From assembly GCA_964455095.1 (NCBI GenBank), contig CAYVUV010000011.1:1-36526 (forward strand): a DNA stretch of 36,526 bases. The letters run 5' to 3'. This document shows, one piece after another, positions 23,379 through 29,309 of the stretch. The stretch is from CAYVUV01 sp964455095. Lineage in GTDB: Bacteria; Desulfobacterota; Binatia; HRBIN30; CADEER01. A program made the translations under genes and the position numbers. A model generated the notes under the pieces. It was given only the letters and a program-made list of their open reading frames with translations, made no database searches and had not been told where the DNA came from. How positions within the stretch are numbered: the stretch's first letter is position 1; each line of letters starts with the position of its first letter.

Positions 23379-24241
23379 TGCCCGCCTCCAGCGGCCGCGC
23401 GCGCGGCCGCGGCAGTGACGGTGTTCTTGAGCAACATGGCGATGGTCATCGGTCCGACCCCTCCCGGCACCGGCGTGATGAACGCGGCCCGCTCGCGCGC
23501 GACGTCGAACTCGACGTCGCCGACCAGCTTGCCCTCCGCCGTGCGATTGGTGCCGACATCGATCACCACCGCGCCCGGCTTGACCCACTCGCCGCGAATC
23601 AGCCGTGGCTGGCCAAGGGCGGCGACCAGCACATCGGCCCGCCTGATCTCGGAGGCGAGGTCGCGCGTGCGCGAGTGGCAGATGGTCACGGTGGCGTGAC
23701 GCTCGAGCAGCAGGAAGGCGACCGGCTTGCCGACCAGGTTGCTGCGCCCGACGACGACGGCGCGGGCACCGACGAGATCGACGCCGGTGGTGTCGAGCAG
23801 CCGCAGGACCCCGAGCGGCGTGCACGGCCGCAGGCCGCCATGACCACCGACCAGGCGGCCTTGACTCGACGGGTGCAGGCCGTCGACATCCTTGGCCGGA
23901 TCGATGGCGTCGATCACCAGGCCGGTGTCGAGCCCCCTGGGCAGCGGCAGCTGCACGAGAATGCCATCGGCATCGCGCCGCGCGTTGAGATACGCGACGA
24001 GCGCCATCAGCTCGGTTTGCGTTGTGGTGGCGGGCAGCTCGTGCGCAATCGACTCGATGCCGCACTCGGCGCAGGCCTTGCGCTTGTTGCGCACATACGT
24101 CGCCGAAGCCGGATCGTCGCCGACCAACACCGTGGCCAGCCCCGGCGCGCGGCCGAAGCGCTGCCGAAAGGCGTCGACGTCGGCGCGCACTTCGAGCCGC
24201 ACCGCCGCAGCCACCGCCTTGCCGTCGATGATCTCCGCCAT
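23375..24241 (-). CDS. folD: Bifunctional methylene-THF dehydrogenase/cyclohydrolase
   Basis: 288 residues. FolD turns 5,10-methylene-THF into 10-formyl-THF with NADP+. The catalytic lysine is K53 in YVRNKRKACAECGI. Other signatures are ILVQLPLPRGLD, IDPAKDVDGLHP, PCTPLGVLRLLD, VVVGRSNLVGKPVAFLLL, VIDVGTNR and FITPVPGGVGPMTIAMLL. Being the first gene of the gcv run, it can directly use the methylene-THF made by GcvT. Its stop overlaps the gcvT start by 4 bp. The first 5 nt upstream of the ATG adjoin a -10 box, suggesting a leaderless mRNA. Confidence 0.95.
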   Translation of the reverse strand: MAEIIDGKAVAAAVRLEVRADVDAFRQRFGRAPGLATVLVGDDPASATYVRNKRKACAECGIESIAHELPATTTQTELMALVAYLNARRDADGILVQLPLPRGLDTGLVIDAIDPAKDVDGLHPSSQGRLVGGHGGLRPCTPLGVLRLLDTTGVDLVGARAVVVGRSNLVGKPVAFLLLERHATVTICHSRTRDLASEIRRADVLVAALGQPRLIRGEWVKPGAVVIDVGTNRTAEGKLVGDVEFDVARERAAFITPVPGGVGPMTIAMLLKNTVTAAAARAAAGGGQ

Positions 24242-24246
24242 GCGCG

Positions 24247-24276
24247 CCTATAGCGACAGCGGCGAAGGGAAATCAA
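24247..24276 (-). promoter_or_regulatory. Putative promoter of folD-gcv run, leaderless arrangement
   Basis: On the minus strand, TTGATT (24271-24276), an 18-bp spacer and TATAGG (24247-24252), with only 5 nt to the folD ATG. No Shine-Dalgarno sequence is visible. There is no room for a glycine riboswitch between this promoter and the ATG. Confidence 0.5.
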
Positions 24277-24327
24277 CCACCCTCCTCCGAGTCGCGCGCG
24301 CGGGCGGAATTTGCTACGCCGGCAGCG

Positions 24328-25803
24328 ATGAGAATCGGCTTGGCGGCGCCGTGGAAGGTCCTGGCTGGGGCGTTGTGCGCCGCGGCGCTGTGCGTCTCGC
24401 CCGCCCGCGCCACCCCGGCGAAGCCGTGCCCCGGCGACTGCGACGGCAGCCGGCAGGTGACGATCGACGAGTTGATCAGGGGCGTGAGCCTGGCGATGGG
24501 GCACGCGGTCGCGCCGCCCTGCCCGCCGTTCGACGTCAACGACGACGGACAGGTCGAGATCGACGAGGTGGTCGACGCCGTCGCCGCCGCGCTCGGCAGC
24601 TGTGACGCGCCGTGCCAGGCCGAGCCTTGCGACGGCCCCTGCGCGGGCATCGCGCCGCAGGCGAGCGACACGCTCGACACCGTCCTGGTCGCATCGGGCC
24701 TGTTGAACCCGCTCTACGCAACGGCGCCGCCGGGCGACGTCCACCGCCTCTTCATCGTCGAACAGCGCGGCCGCATTCGCCTGGTCAAGGACGGCGAGCT
24801 GCTCGCCACCCCGTTTCTCGATCTCACCGCCAAGATCGTCTCCGGCGGCGAGCGCGGCCTGCTGGGCTTGGCGTTCCATCCCGACTACGCCGACAACGGC
24901 GTCTTCTTCGTCGACTACACGGCGATGGAAGGCGAGCAGCTGATCTCGTTCGTGACGCGCTGGCGCGTCTCCGCCGATCGCGACCGCGCCGACGCCGACA
25001 GCGAAACCCTGGTGCTGCGCCAGGTGCAGCCGTTCGTCGCGCACAACGGCGGGCAGCTGAACTTCGGCCCCGACGGTATGCTCTACATCTCCTTTGGCGA
25101 CGGCGGTGTCAGCAGCCGCATGCAGAACAACGCCCAGGACCTCTCAACCTGGCTCGGCAAGATCCTGCGCATCGACATCGACGCGGCCGCGCCGTACGCC
25201 GTGCCGCCGGACAACCCGTTCGTCGGCGTTGCCGGCGCGCTGCCCGAGATCTGGCTGCTCGGCCTGCGCAATCCGTGGCGGACGAGCATCGATCCGGTCA
25301 CCGGGCTGACGTACATCGGCGATGTCGGCGAGGGCACGTATGAGGAGATCGACGTCGCCGCCGCGCCGGGCGGCAGCAACTTCGGCTGGTGCTGCCGCGA
25401 GGCGAACGCCACGTTCGAGCGCTGTTTCGAATTCGCCCGCACCTGCCCAAGCGGAGGGTTGACCGCGCCCGCGCTGGTCTACGACCACAGCGAAGGCTGC
25501 TCGGTGACCGGCGGCTTCGTCTACCGCGGCTGCGCCATGCCGGCGCTGCACGGGGCGTATTTCTACGGCGACTACTGCACCGGCTTCGTGCGCAGCTTCG
25601 TCTACCGCGACGGCGCCGTGACGGATCCGCGCGACTGGACCGCCGATCTGGCCCCCGGCAGTAGCCGCACCATCGATCGGATCGCGGGTTTCGGCACCGA
25701 TGCGCGCGGCGAGATCTACATCTGCGACTTCCAGGGCGGCGAGGTCTACAAGATCGTCCCCGGTGGGATTACGGCGGGGCTGAAGACGGAGCGCAAGCCA
25801 TGA
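24328..25803 (+). CDS. Secreted PQQ-type sugar (glucose/sorbosone) dehydrogenase with EF-hand pair
   Basis: 491 residues. The signal peptide ends near residue 28. Residues 34-92 carry two EF-hand-like loops, DCDGSRQVTIDE (37-48) and DVNDDGQVEIDE (69-80), framed by cysteines, like a dockerin-type or Ca2+-binding module. The remaining part is the soluble glucose/sorbosone dehydrogenase six-bladed propeller (GSDH): RLFIVEQRGRIRLVKDGEL, ERGLLGLAFHPDYADNG, VAHNGGQLNFGPDGMLYISF, LGKILRID, EIWLLGLRNPWRTSID, YIGDVGEGTYEEIDV and NFGWCCREAN. The catalytic His would be in VAHNGGQL, and R in LGLRNPWR. It would oxidise a sugar in the periplasm or outside the cell using PQQ, but no pqq genes are here. The stop overlaps the ald start (ATGA). 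Confidence 0.87.
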   Translation: MRIGLAAPWKVLAGALCAAALCVSPARATPAKPCPGDCDGSRQVTIDELIRGVSLAMGHAVAPPCPPFDVNDDGQVEIDEVVDAVAAALGSCDAPCQAEPCDGPCAGIAPQASDTLDTVLVASGLLNPLYATAPPGDVHRLFIVEQRGRIRLVKDGELLATPFLDLTAKIVSGGERGLLGLAFHPDYADNGVFFVDYTAMEGEQLISFVTRWRVSADRDRADADSETLVLRQVQPFVAHNGGQLNFGPDGMLYISFGDGGVSSRMQNNAQDLSTWLGKILRIDIDAAAPYAVPPDNPFVGVAGALPEIWLLGLRNPWRTSIDPVTGLTYIGDVGEGTYEEIDVAAAPGGSNFGWCCREANATFERCFEFARTCPSGGLTAPALVYDHSEGCSVTGGFVYRGCAMPALHGAYFYGDYCTGFVRSFVYRDGAVTDPRDWTADLAPGSSRTIDRIAGFGTDARGEIYICDFQGGEVYKIVPGGITAGLKTERKP

Positions 25804-26921
25804 TCGTCGGCATTCCGAAGGAGATCAAGGCGGAGGAGAACCGGGTCGCGATCACGCCGAGCGGTGTGGCGGTATTGGTCGCGCACGGCCACCGCGTGCT
25901 GGTCGAGCGCGGCGCCGGGCGCGGCAGCGGCCTGGTCGATGCCGACTACCGCGCCGCCGGGGCACGCCTGACCACGGCGCGCGAGGTGTGGCGGCGGGCC
26001 GAGTTGGTGCTCAAGGTGAAGGAGCCGCTGCCCAGCGAGTACCGCTACCTGCGGCCCGGCCTGATGCTGTTCACCTACCTGCACCTGGCCAACAGCGAGT
26101 CGCTGACGCGGGCGTTGCTCGAGCGCGAGGTGACGGGAATCGCGTACGAAACCCTCGAGCTGGCCGACGGCTCGCTGCCGCTGCTGGCGCCGATGAGCGA
26201 GATCGCCGGCCGGTTGGCCGTACAGGTCGGGGCGTGGTGTCTCGAGGCGCAGAACGGCGGTGCCGGCGTGCTGCTCAGCGGCGCCTCGGGCGTGCGCCCG
26301 GGACGCGTGGTGATTCTCGGCGCCGGCATCGCCGGCGCCAACGCCTGCCGCATCGCCGCCGCGATGGGCGCGCACGTCAGCATCATCGAGCGCAACCCGG
26401 CGAAGCTGCGCTATCTGCACGACAGCCTGGGCGGCCACGTGACGACGCTGATGTCCAACCGCGCCAACATCGAAGAGGAAGTGCGCAGCGCCGACCTGGT
26501 CATCGGCGCCGTGCTGATCACCGGCGCCAAGGCGCCGCGGCTGATCACCCGCAAGCACGTGCGCACCATGCGCCCGGGCTCGGCCATCGTCGACATCTCG
26601 ATCGATCAGGGCGGGTGCGTCGAGACCGCGCGGCCGACCACGCACCACCAGCCGATTTACGTCGTCGACGGCGTCGTCCACTACGCGGTCACCAACATGC
26701 CCGCCATCGTGCCCCACACCTCGACCTACGCGCTGACCAACTCGACCTTCGAGTACGCCCTGGCACTGGCCGACAAGGGCCTCGCCCGCGCGCTGGCAGC
26801 CGACCCGGCGCTGCGCCGCGCCGTCAACACCCGCGCCGGCCACGTCACCCACCGCGGCGTCGCCGCCGCGTTCGGCCTCCCGTACGTCGACGCCGAGCAC
26901 CTGCTCATCCCGCAGGCCTGA
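25800..26921 (+). CDS. ald: Alanine dehydrogenase
   Basis: 373 residues, the usual length. NAD-dependent conversion of L-alanine to pyruvate and ammonia, or the reverse. It starts with MIVGIPKEIKAEENRVAITP, the family signature. Substrate-binding K74 (LVLKVKEP) and H95 (FTYLHLA) are present, and the Rossmann motif VVILGAGIAGANACRIA lies near residue 172. Further matches: VDISIDQGGCVETARPTTHH, VHYAVTNMPAIVPHTSTYAL. It starts inside the stop of the sugar dehydrogenase gene, so it may be translated by re-initiation. The nearby glycine cleavage genes also deal with amino-acid nitrogen, though on the other strand. Confidence 0.95.
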   Translation: MIVGIPKEIKAEENRVAITPSGVAVLVAHGHRVLVERGAGRGSGLVDADYRAAGARLTTAREVWRRAELVLKVKEPLPSEYRYLRPGLMLFTYLHLANSESLTRALLEREVTGIAYETLELADGSLPLLAPMSEIAGRLAVQVGAWCLEAQNGGAGVLLSGASGVRPGRVVILGAGIAGANACRIAAAMGAHVSIIERNPAKLRYLHDSLGGHVTTLMSNRANIEEEVRSADLVIGAVLITGAKAPRLITRKHVRTMRPGSAIVDISIDQGGCVETARPTTHHQPIYVVDGVVHYAVTNMPAIVPHTSTYALTNSTFEYALALADKGLARALAADPALRRAVNTRAGHVTHRGVAAAFGLPYVDAEHLLIPQA

Positions 26922-26967
26922 CACCCGTTCCCTTGCCGGCCCTCCCGCGCAGTGCCACAGTCGTGGC

Positions 26968-27393
26968 ATGGGGCGCTTCATCTTCACCACCGCGGTCGCG
27001 ATCTGGCTCGGCACCGTCGTCAGCTTCTCGTACGTGATTCTGCCGACCATCCACACGGCGATGGAGGGCCAGGCCACCGGGCTGCTGCGCCGGCTCTTTC
27101 CGCGCTACTACTTGATCGGCATCTGCTGCGGGCTGATCGCACTGGCGGCGGTATCGCTCGCCCCGGCCAGCCCCCGCCTGCCGCCGGGCGAACGCCTGCG
27201 TTTGGCCTTTCCAGTCGTGGTGTCGCTGATCTGTACGTTGATCGCGCAGGGATTCCTCATGCCGCGGCTGGCGGCGCGGAACGCCGCCGGCGACGAGGCG
27301 CACTTCGCGCGGCTGCACCAGATTTCGGCGATGCTCAACTCCACCGTGCTCGCCATGTTGGTGCTCGCGGCGGCGGCGATCGCCACCAGGTAG
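26968..27393 (+). CDS. DUF4149/TMEM205-like membrane protein
   Basis: 141 residues with four predicted spans (about 5-25, 49-69, 80-98 and 120-140). The opening RFIFTTAVAIWLGTVVSFSYVILPTIHTAM and the FPRYYLIGICCGLIAL motif fit the small DUF4149/TMEM205-like family of inner-membrane proteins of unknown function. The ATG at 26968 is chosen because the first span begins there. It follows ald after 46 bp and precedes the VOC gene by 5 bp, so they form one small operon. The role is unknown. Confidence 0.7.
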   Translation: MGRFIFTTAVAIWLGTVVSFSYVILPTIHTAMEGQATGLLRRLFPRYYLIGICCGLIALAAVSLAPASPRLPPGERLRLAFPVVVSLICTLIAQGFLMPRLAARNAAGDEAHFARLHQISAMLNSTVLAMLVLAAAAIATR

Positions 27394-27398
27394 CGCGC

Positions 27399-27818
27399 AT
27401 GCCGCAACCGCACCTCACGCATGTCGCCTTCCAGAGCCGCGACATCGAGCGCTGCGTCGACTTCTACCAGCGCCTGGTGGGCTTGCACGTGGTGCACGAC
27501 CGCATGGACGATCAGGTGCGGGTGGTCTGGCTCAGCGAGCAACAGGAGGACCCCACCTTCGTCCTGGTGGTGATCGGCATCCCACCGCCCGAGCCCGGCG
27601 CGGTGTCGTTGGCGCGCCACTTCGGTTACGACGTCGCCTCGCGCGAGGCCGTCGACGCCATCGCCGCGCGCGGCAAGGCCGAAGGCGTGCTGGTGCAGGG
27701 GCCGGTGTACGCCGGCCCGATCGTCGGCTACTTCTGCATGCTCTCAGACCCCGACGGCAACATCGTCGAGTTCTCGCACGGGCAGCCGATCAATCCGCGG
27801 GCGTTGCCAGATCGCTGA
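27399..27818 (+). CDS. VOC-family (glyoxalase/bleomycin-resistance-like) protein
   Basis: 139 residues. One vicinal-oxygen-chelate unit pair: THVAFQSRDIERCVDFYQRLVGL begins module 1 with metal-ligand candidate H8, and CMLSDPDGNIVEFSH ends module 2 with the ligand Glu in NIVEF. Members are metal-dependent lyases, dioxygenases or binding proteins; the function is not identifiable. The start ATG at 27399 is 5 bp after the DUF4149 stop. The last 29 bp overlap the 3' end of the convergent peroxiredoxin gene. Confidence 0.82.
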   Translation: MPQPHLTHVAFQSRDIERCVDFYQRLVGLHVVHDRMDDQVRVVWLSEQQEDPTFVLVVIGIPPPEPGAVSLARHFGYDVASREAVDAIAARGKAEGVLVQGPVYAGPIVGYFCMLSDPDGNIVEFSHGQPINPRALPDR

Positions 27819-28314
27819 GGACATCCGTGGCGTGGCTGCCCGGATTGACCGAGCCGTAGACCTCTTTGACCTTGCCGTCCGGACCGACCAGGTACGAGAT
27901 GCGCCGCGCCACCGGCTGGGTCGGCGAATCGGCGGCGCCGACGGCCATGGCCAGCGTGCGCTGCGTGTCGGAGAGCAGGCGGAACGGAAAGCGCTCGGCG
28001 CTGACGAAGGCGCTGTTCGCCTTCGGCGCGTCGAAGGAGACGCCGAGGATCTCGACCTTCTGCTTCTGGAAGGCGGCGAAGTGGTCGCGCAGGCCCTGCC
28101 CTTCCGCCGTGCAACCCGGTGTCATCGCCTTGGGGTAGAACCACAGCAAGTAGGACTTGCCGCTCAGATCGCGCGACGACACCTTGGCGCCGGTCTGGTC
28201 TTCGAGCTCCCAGGCGGGAAAGGCATCGCCCGGCTTCAACATGGCAGCCGGCGCGGCCGAGGCGAAAACGGCGAGGGCGGCAGCGAACACAACAGAGCGG
28301 CTGACCAATCGCAT
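27790..28314 (-). CDS. Secreted 1-Cys peroxiredoxin (BCP/AhpC-TSA family)
   Basis: 174 residues. An N-terminal signal peptide (VFAAALAVFASAAPAA) exports it; most BCP-type enzymes are cytoplasmic. The peroxidatic cysteine is C68 in AMTPGCTAEG. It is the only cysteine in the protein, so the usual BCP resolving Cys five residues later is absent (G), making it a 1-Cys enzyme that needs an external thiol. Other matches: YLLWFYPKAMTPG, VEILGVSFDAPKANSAF and the GRRISYLVGPDGKV-like ARRISYLVGPDGKVKEVYG. A good AAGGAGAT ribosome binding site precedes the ATG at 28314. The gene could defend the envelope from peroxide. Confidence 0.87.
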   Translation of the reverse strand: MRLVSRSVVFAAALAVFASAAPAAMLKPGDAFPAWELEDQTGAKVSSRDLSGKSYLLWFYPKAMTPGCTAEGQGLRDHFAAFQKQKVEILGVSFDAPKANSAFVSAERFPFRLLSDTQRTLAMAVGAADSPTQPVARRISYLVGPDGKVKEVYGSVNPGSHATDVLSDLATPAD

Positions 28315-28335
28315 GTGGATCTCCTTCTGGCCCTC

Positions 28336-28364
28336 ACGCTAGAGGCGCCCCGGCGGCCAGGCAA
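28336..28364 (-). promoter_or_regulatory. Putative promoter of the peroxiredoxin gene
   Basis: On the minus strand: TTGCCT (28359-28364), 17-bp spacer, TAGCGT (28336-28341). The -10 ends 21 bp before the ATG, leaving room for a short leader with a Shine-Dalgarno site. The same -10 hexamer is used at 2746-2751. Confidence 0.45.
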
Positions 28365-28384
28365 GAGGGCTTCCCATCAAGGTC

Positions 28385-28415
28385 TTGCTCGGTCGTTAAC
28401 TGATCTTTATAAAGA
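28385..28415 (+). promoter_or_regulatory. Promoter and palindromic operator of TA module 2
   Basis: TTGCTC (28385-28390), 17-bp spacer, TATAAA (28408-28413), then 6 nt to the ATG at 28420, so the mRNA would be leaderless. The -10 box lies inside a 12-bp perfect palindrome TCTTTATAAAGA (28404-28415), a good candidate for the binding site of the antitoxin dimer and hence autorepression. Confidence 0.6.
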
Positions 28416-28419
28416 CCCA

Positions 28420-28698
28420 ATGAAGACTCTGACGATCACAGAGGCAAAGAAGAATCTCGGTCGTTGGTTGGCGGCCGCGGGGCGAGGCGAGGACATCGGC
28501 ATCGTGTCCGGTGCGGACATCATCGCCCTGCGCAAGGTCGGCGTCGAATCGACGGACTACGCGCAGCGCGAATATGGCGCCTCCGAGACCGAGGTTCGCA
28601 CGCTGGATGCGGCCACCGAGCGCCGGTTCCGCCAACTCCAACGCAGCGGCAAGCTGGTGCACATCACCGCCGCGGAGCTGAGGAAGCTGCTTGGCTAA
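28420..28698 (+). CDS. Phd/YefM-like antitoxin, TA module 2
   Basis: 92 residues. MKTLTITEAKKNLGRWLAAA is the Phd-type N-terminus (strand followed by amphipathic helix), and the rest is a charged linker and helical tail (AATERRFRQLQRSGKLVHITAAELRKLLG). I chose ATG at 28420, because the promoter ends 6 nt upstream and the family begins here; longer open frames to 27832 are a shadow of the peroxiredoxin gene. It overlaps the following gene by 8 bp, the standard antitoxin-first TA arrangement. Confidence 0.78.
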   Translation: MKTLTITEAKKNLGRWLAAAGRGEDIGIVSGADIIALRKVGVESTDYAQREYGASETEVRTLDAATERRFRQLQRSGKLVHITAAELRKLLG

Positions 28699-28972
28699 AC
28701 CGATCGCGCTCGACCCGACCGTGCTCCAGCGCCTGCGCGCCCTCGGCAAGAACGATCGCGCCGCGGCACTGACCGCGCTGTGCAATCTGGCGGACGGATT
28801 CGGTCAGCCGCATGCTCACGCCGGGCTCGGCGTTCGCAAGCTTGGCGAGCGATTGTTCGAGTGCCGCGTCGGCCTGTCGTTGCGGCTCGTGTTCCAGGAC
28901 CGCTCGGACGTACTGTTCGTCGCCTTTGCCGGTACCCATGACGAGGTTCAGAGATTGCTCCGGAGGCGCTGA
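28691..28972 (+). CDS. RelE/ParE-like toxin, TA module 2
   Basis: 93 residues from a TTG start that overlaps the antitoxin end by 8 bp, with AGGAAG just upstream. The fold signs are of a RelE/ParE/HigB-like small beta protein: GLGVRKLGERLFECRVGLSLRLVF, then DVLFVAFAGTHDEVQRLLRRR. The 'LGxRLFExRVGLxxRLVF' pattern is common in ParE/RelE-like toxins of phage- and plasmid-type cassettes. It would either cut ribosome-bound mRNA or block gyrase; which is not clear from sequence. A later GTG (28719) is an alternative start. Confident as a TA partner; the exact family is moderate. Confidence 0.75.
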   Translation: MAKPIALDPTVLQRLRALGKNDRAAALTALCNLADGFGQPHAHAGLGVRKLGERLFECRVGLSLRLVFQDRSDVLFVAFAGTHDEVQRLLRRR

Positions 28973-29031
28973 ACCGCTGATTGCTGACTAGCGCCCAAAG
29001 TTCCGGACCACCTGTTCGAAGTAGCGGCATG

Positions 29032-29113
29032 GCCGCGAAAAGCACAAGAGGCACAAAAGAAGAACGCAGACTTCTCCGGCCCCTTTTTTGCGCCTCTTGC
29101 GCCTTCTCGCGGC
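29032..29113. repeat. Long hairpin repeat, AAGCACAAGAGG type
   Basis: GCCGCGA near 29032 pairs with TCGCGGC near 29107-29113, and GCACAAGAGGCACAAAA pairs imperfectly with TTTTTGCGCCTCTTGCGCC. The stem spans about 35 bp with mismatches. It starts about 60 bp after the toxin stop. The run CCCCTTTTTTGCG (about 29080-29092) would weaken it as a classic terminator on the plus strand, but a stop role is possible. Confidence 0.7.
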
Positions 29114-29151
29114 TGACCCTTCCGGGTCCGAGTCTGGGAGGAAGGATCCCA

Positions 29152-29257
29152 ACCACAGAGAACACAGAGGTCACAGAGAAGACCGGGCCAGGTGATCTGC
29201 TCCTGAAGTTCTCCCTCTGAGCTCTGTGTCCTCTGTGTCCTCTGTGTTCTCTGTGGT
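29152..29257. repeat. Long hairpin repeat, ACACAGAG type
   Basis: The 5' arm (29152-29178) carries tandem ACAGAG units (ACCACAGAGAACACAGAGG and on). The 3' arm (29222-29257) carries the reverse complement units (CTCTGTG repeated, ending TTCTCTGTGGT). Similar hairpins occur as extragenic repeats in many uncultivated bacterial genomes. The interval 28973-29309 has no supported gene; this and the preceding hairpin fill it. It lies downstream of both TA module 2 and the convergent TMTC-like gene. Confidence 0.75.
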
Positions 29258-29309
29258 GAAGCCTTTCCTTCTTCCTTATTACTTCTTCGCCTTGTACCGC
29301 CGTAAACCG

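Noticed and set aside
22302..24065. Extended 587-codon frame for gcvT
   Set aside because: The upstream part is a shadow of folD. The GTG at 23376-23378, overlapping the folD stop, gives the standard T-protein N-terminus.
24242..24327. Glycine riboswitch upstream of folD/gcvT
   Set aside because: The divergent gap is only 86 bp and the likely promoter lies 5 nt from the folD ATG, so no room for an aptamer. I saw no tandem aptamer motif in the gcvPA/gcvH gaps either.
29152..29257. CRISPR array made of ACACAGAG units
   Set aside because: Units are 8-9 bp, contiguous without spacers and arranged as inverted arms of one hairpin. No cas genes are present.
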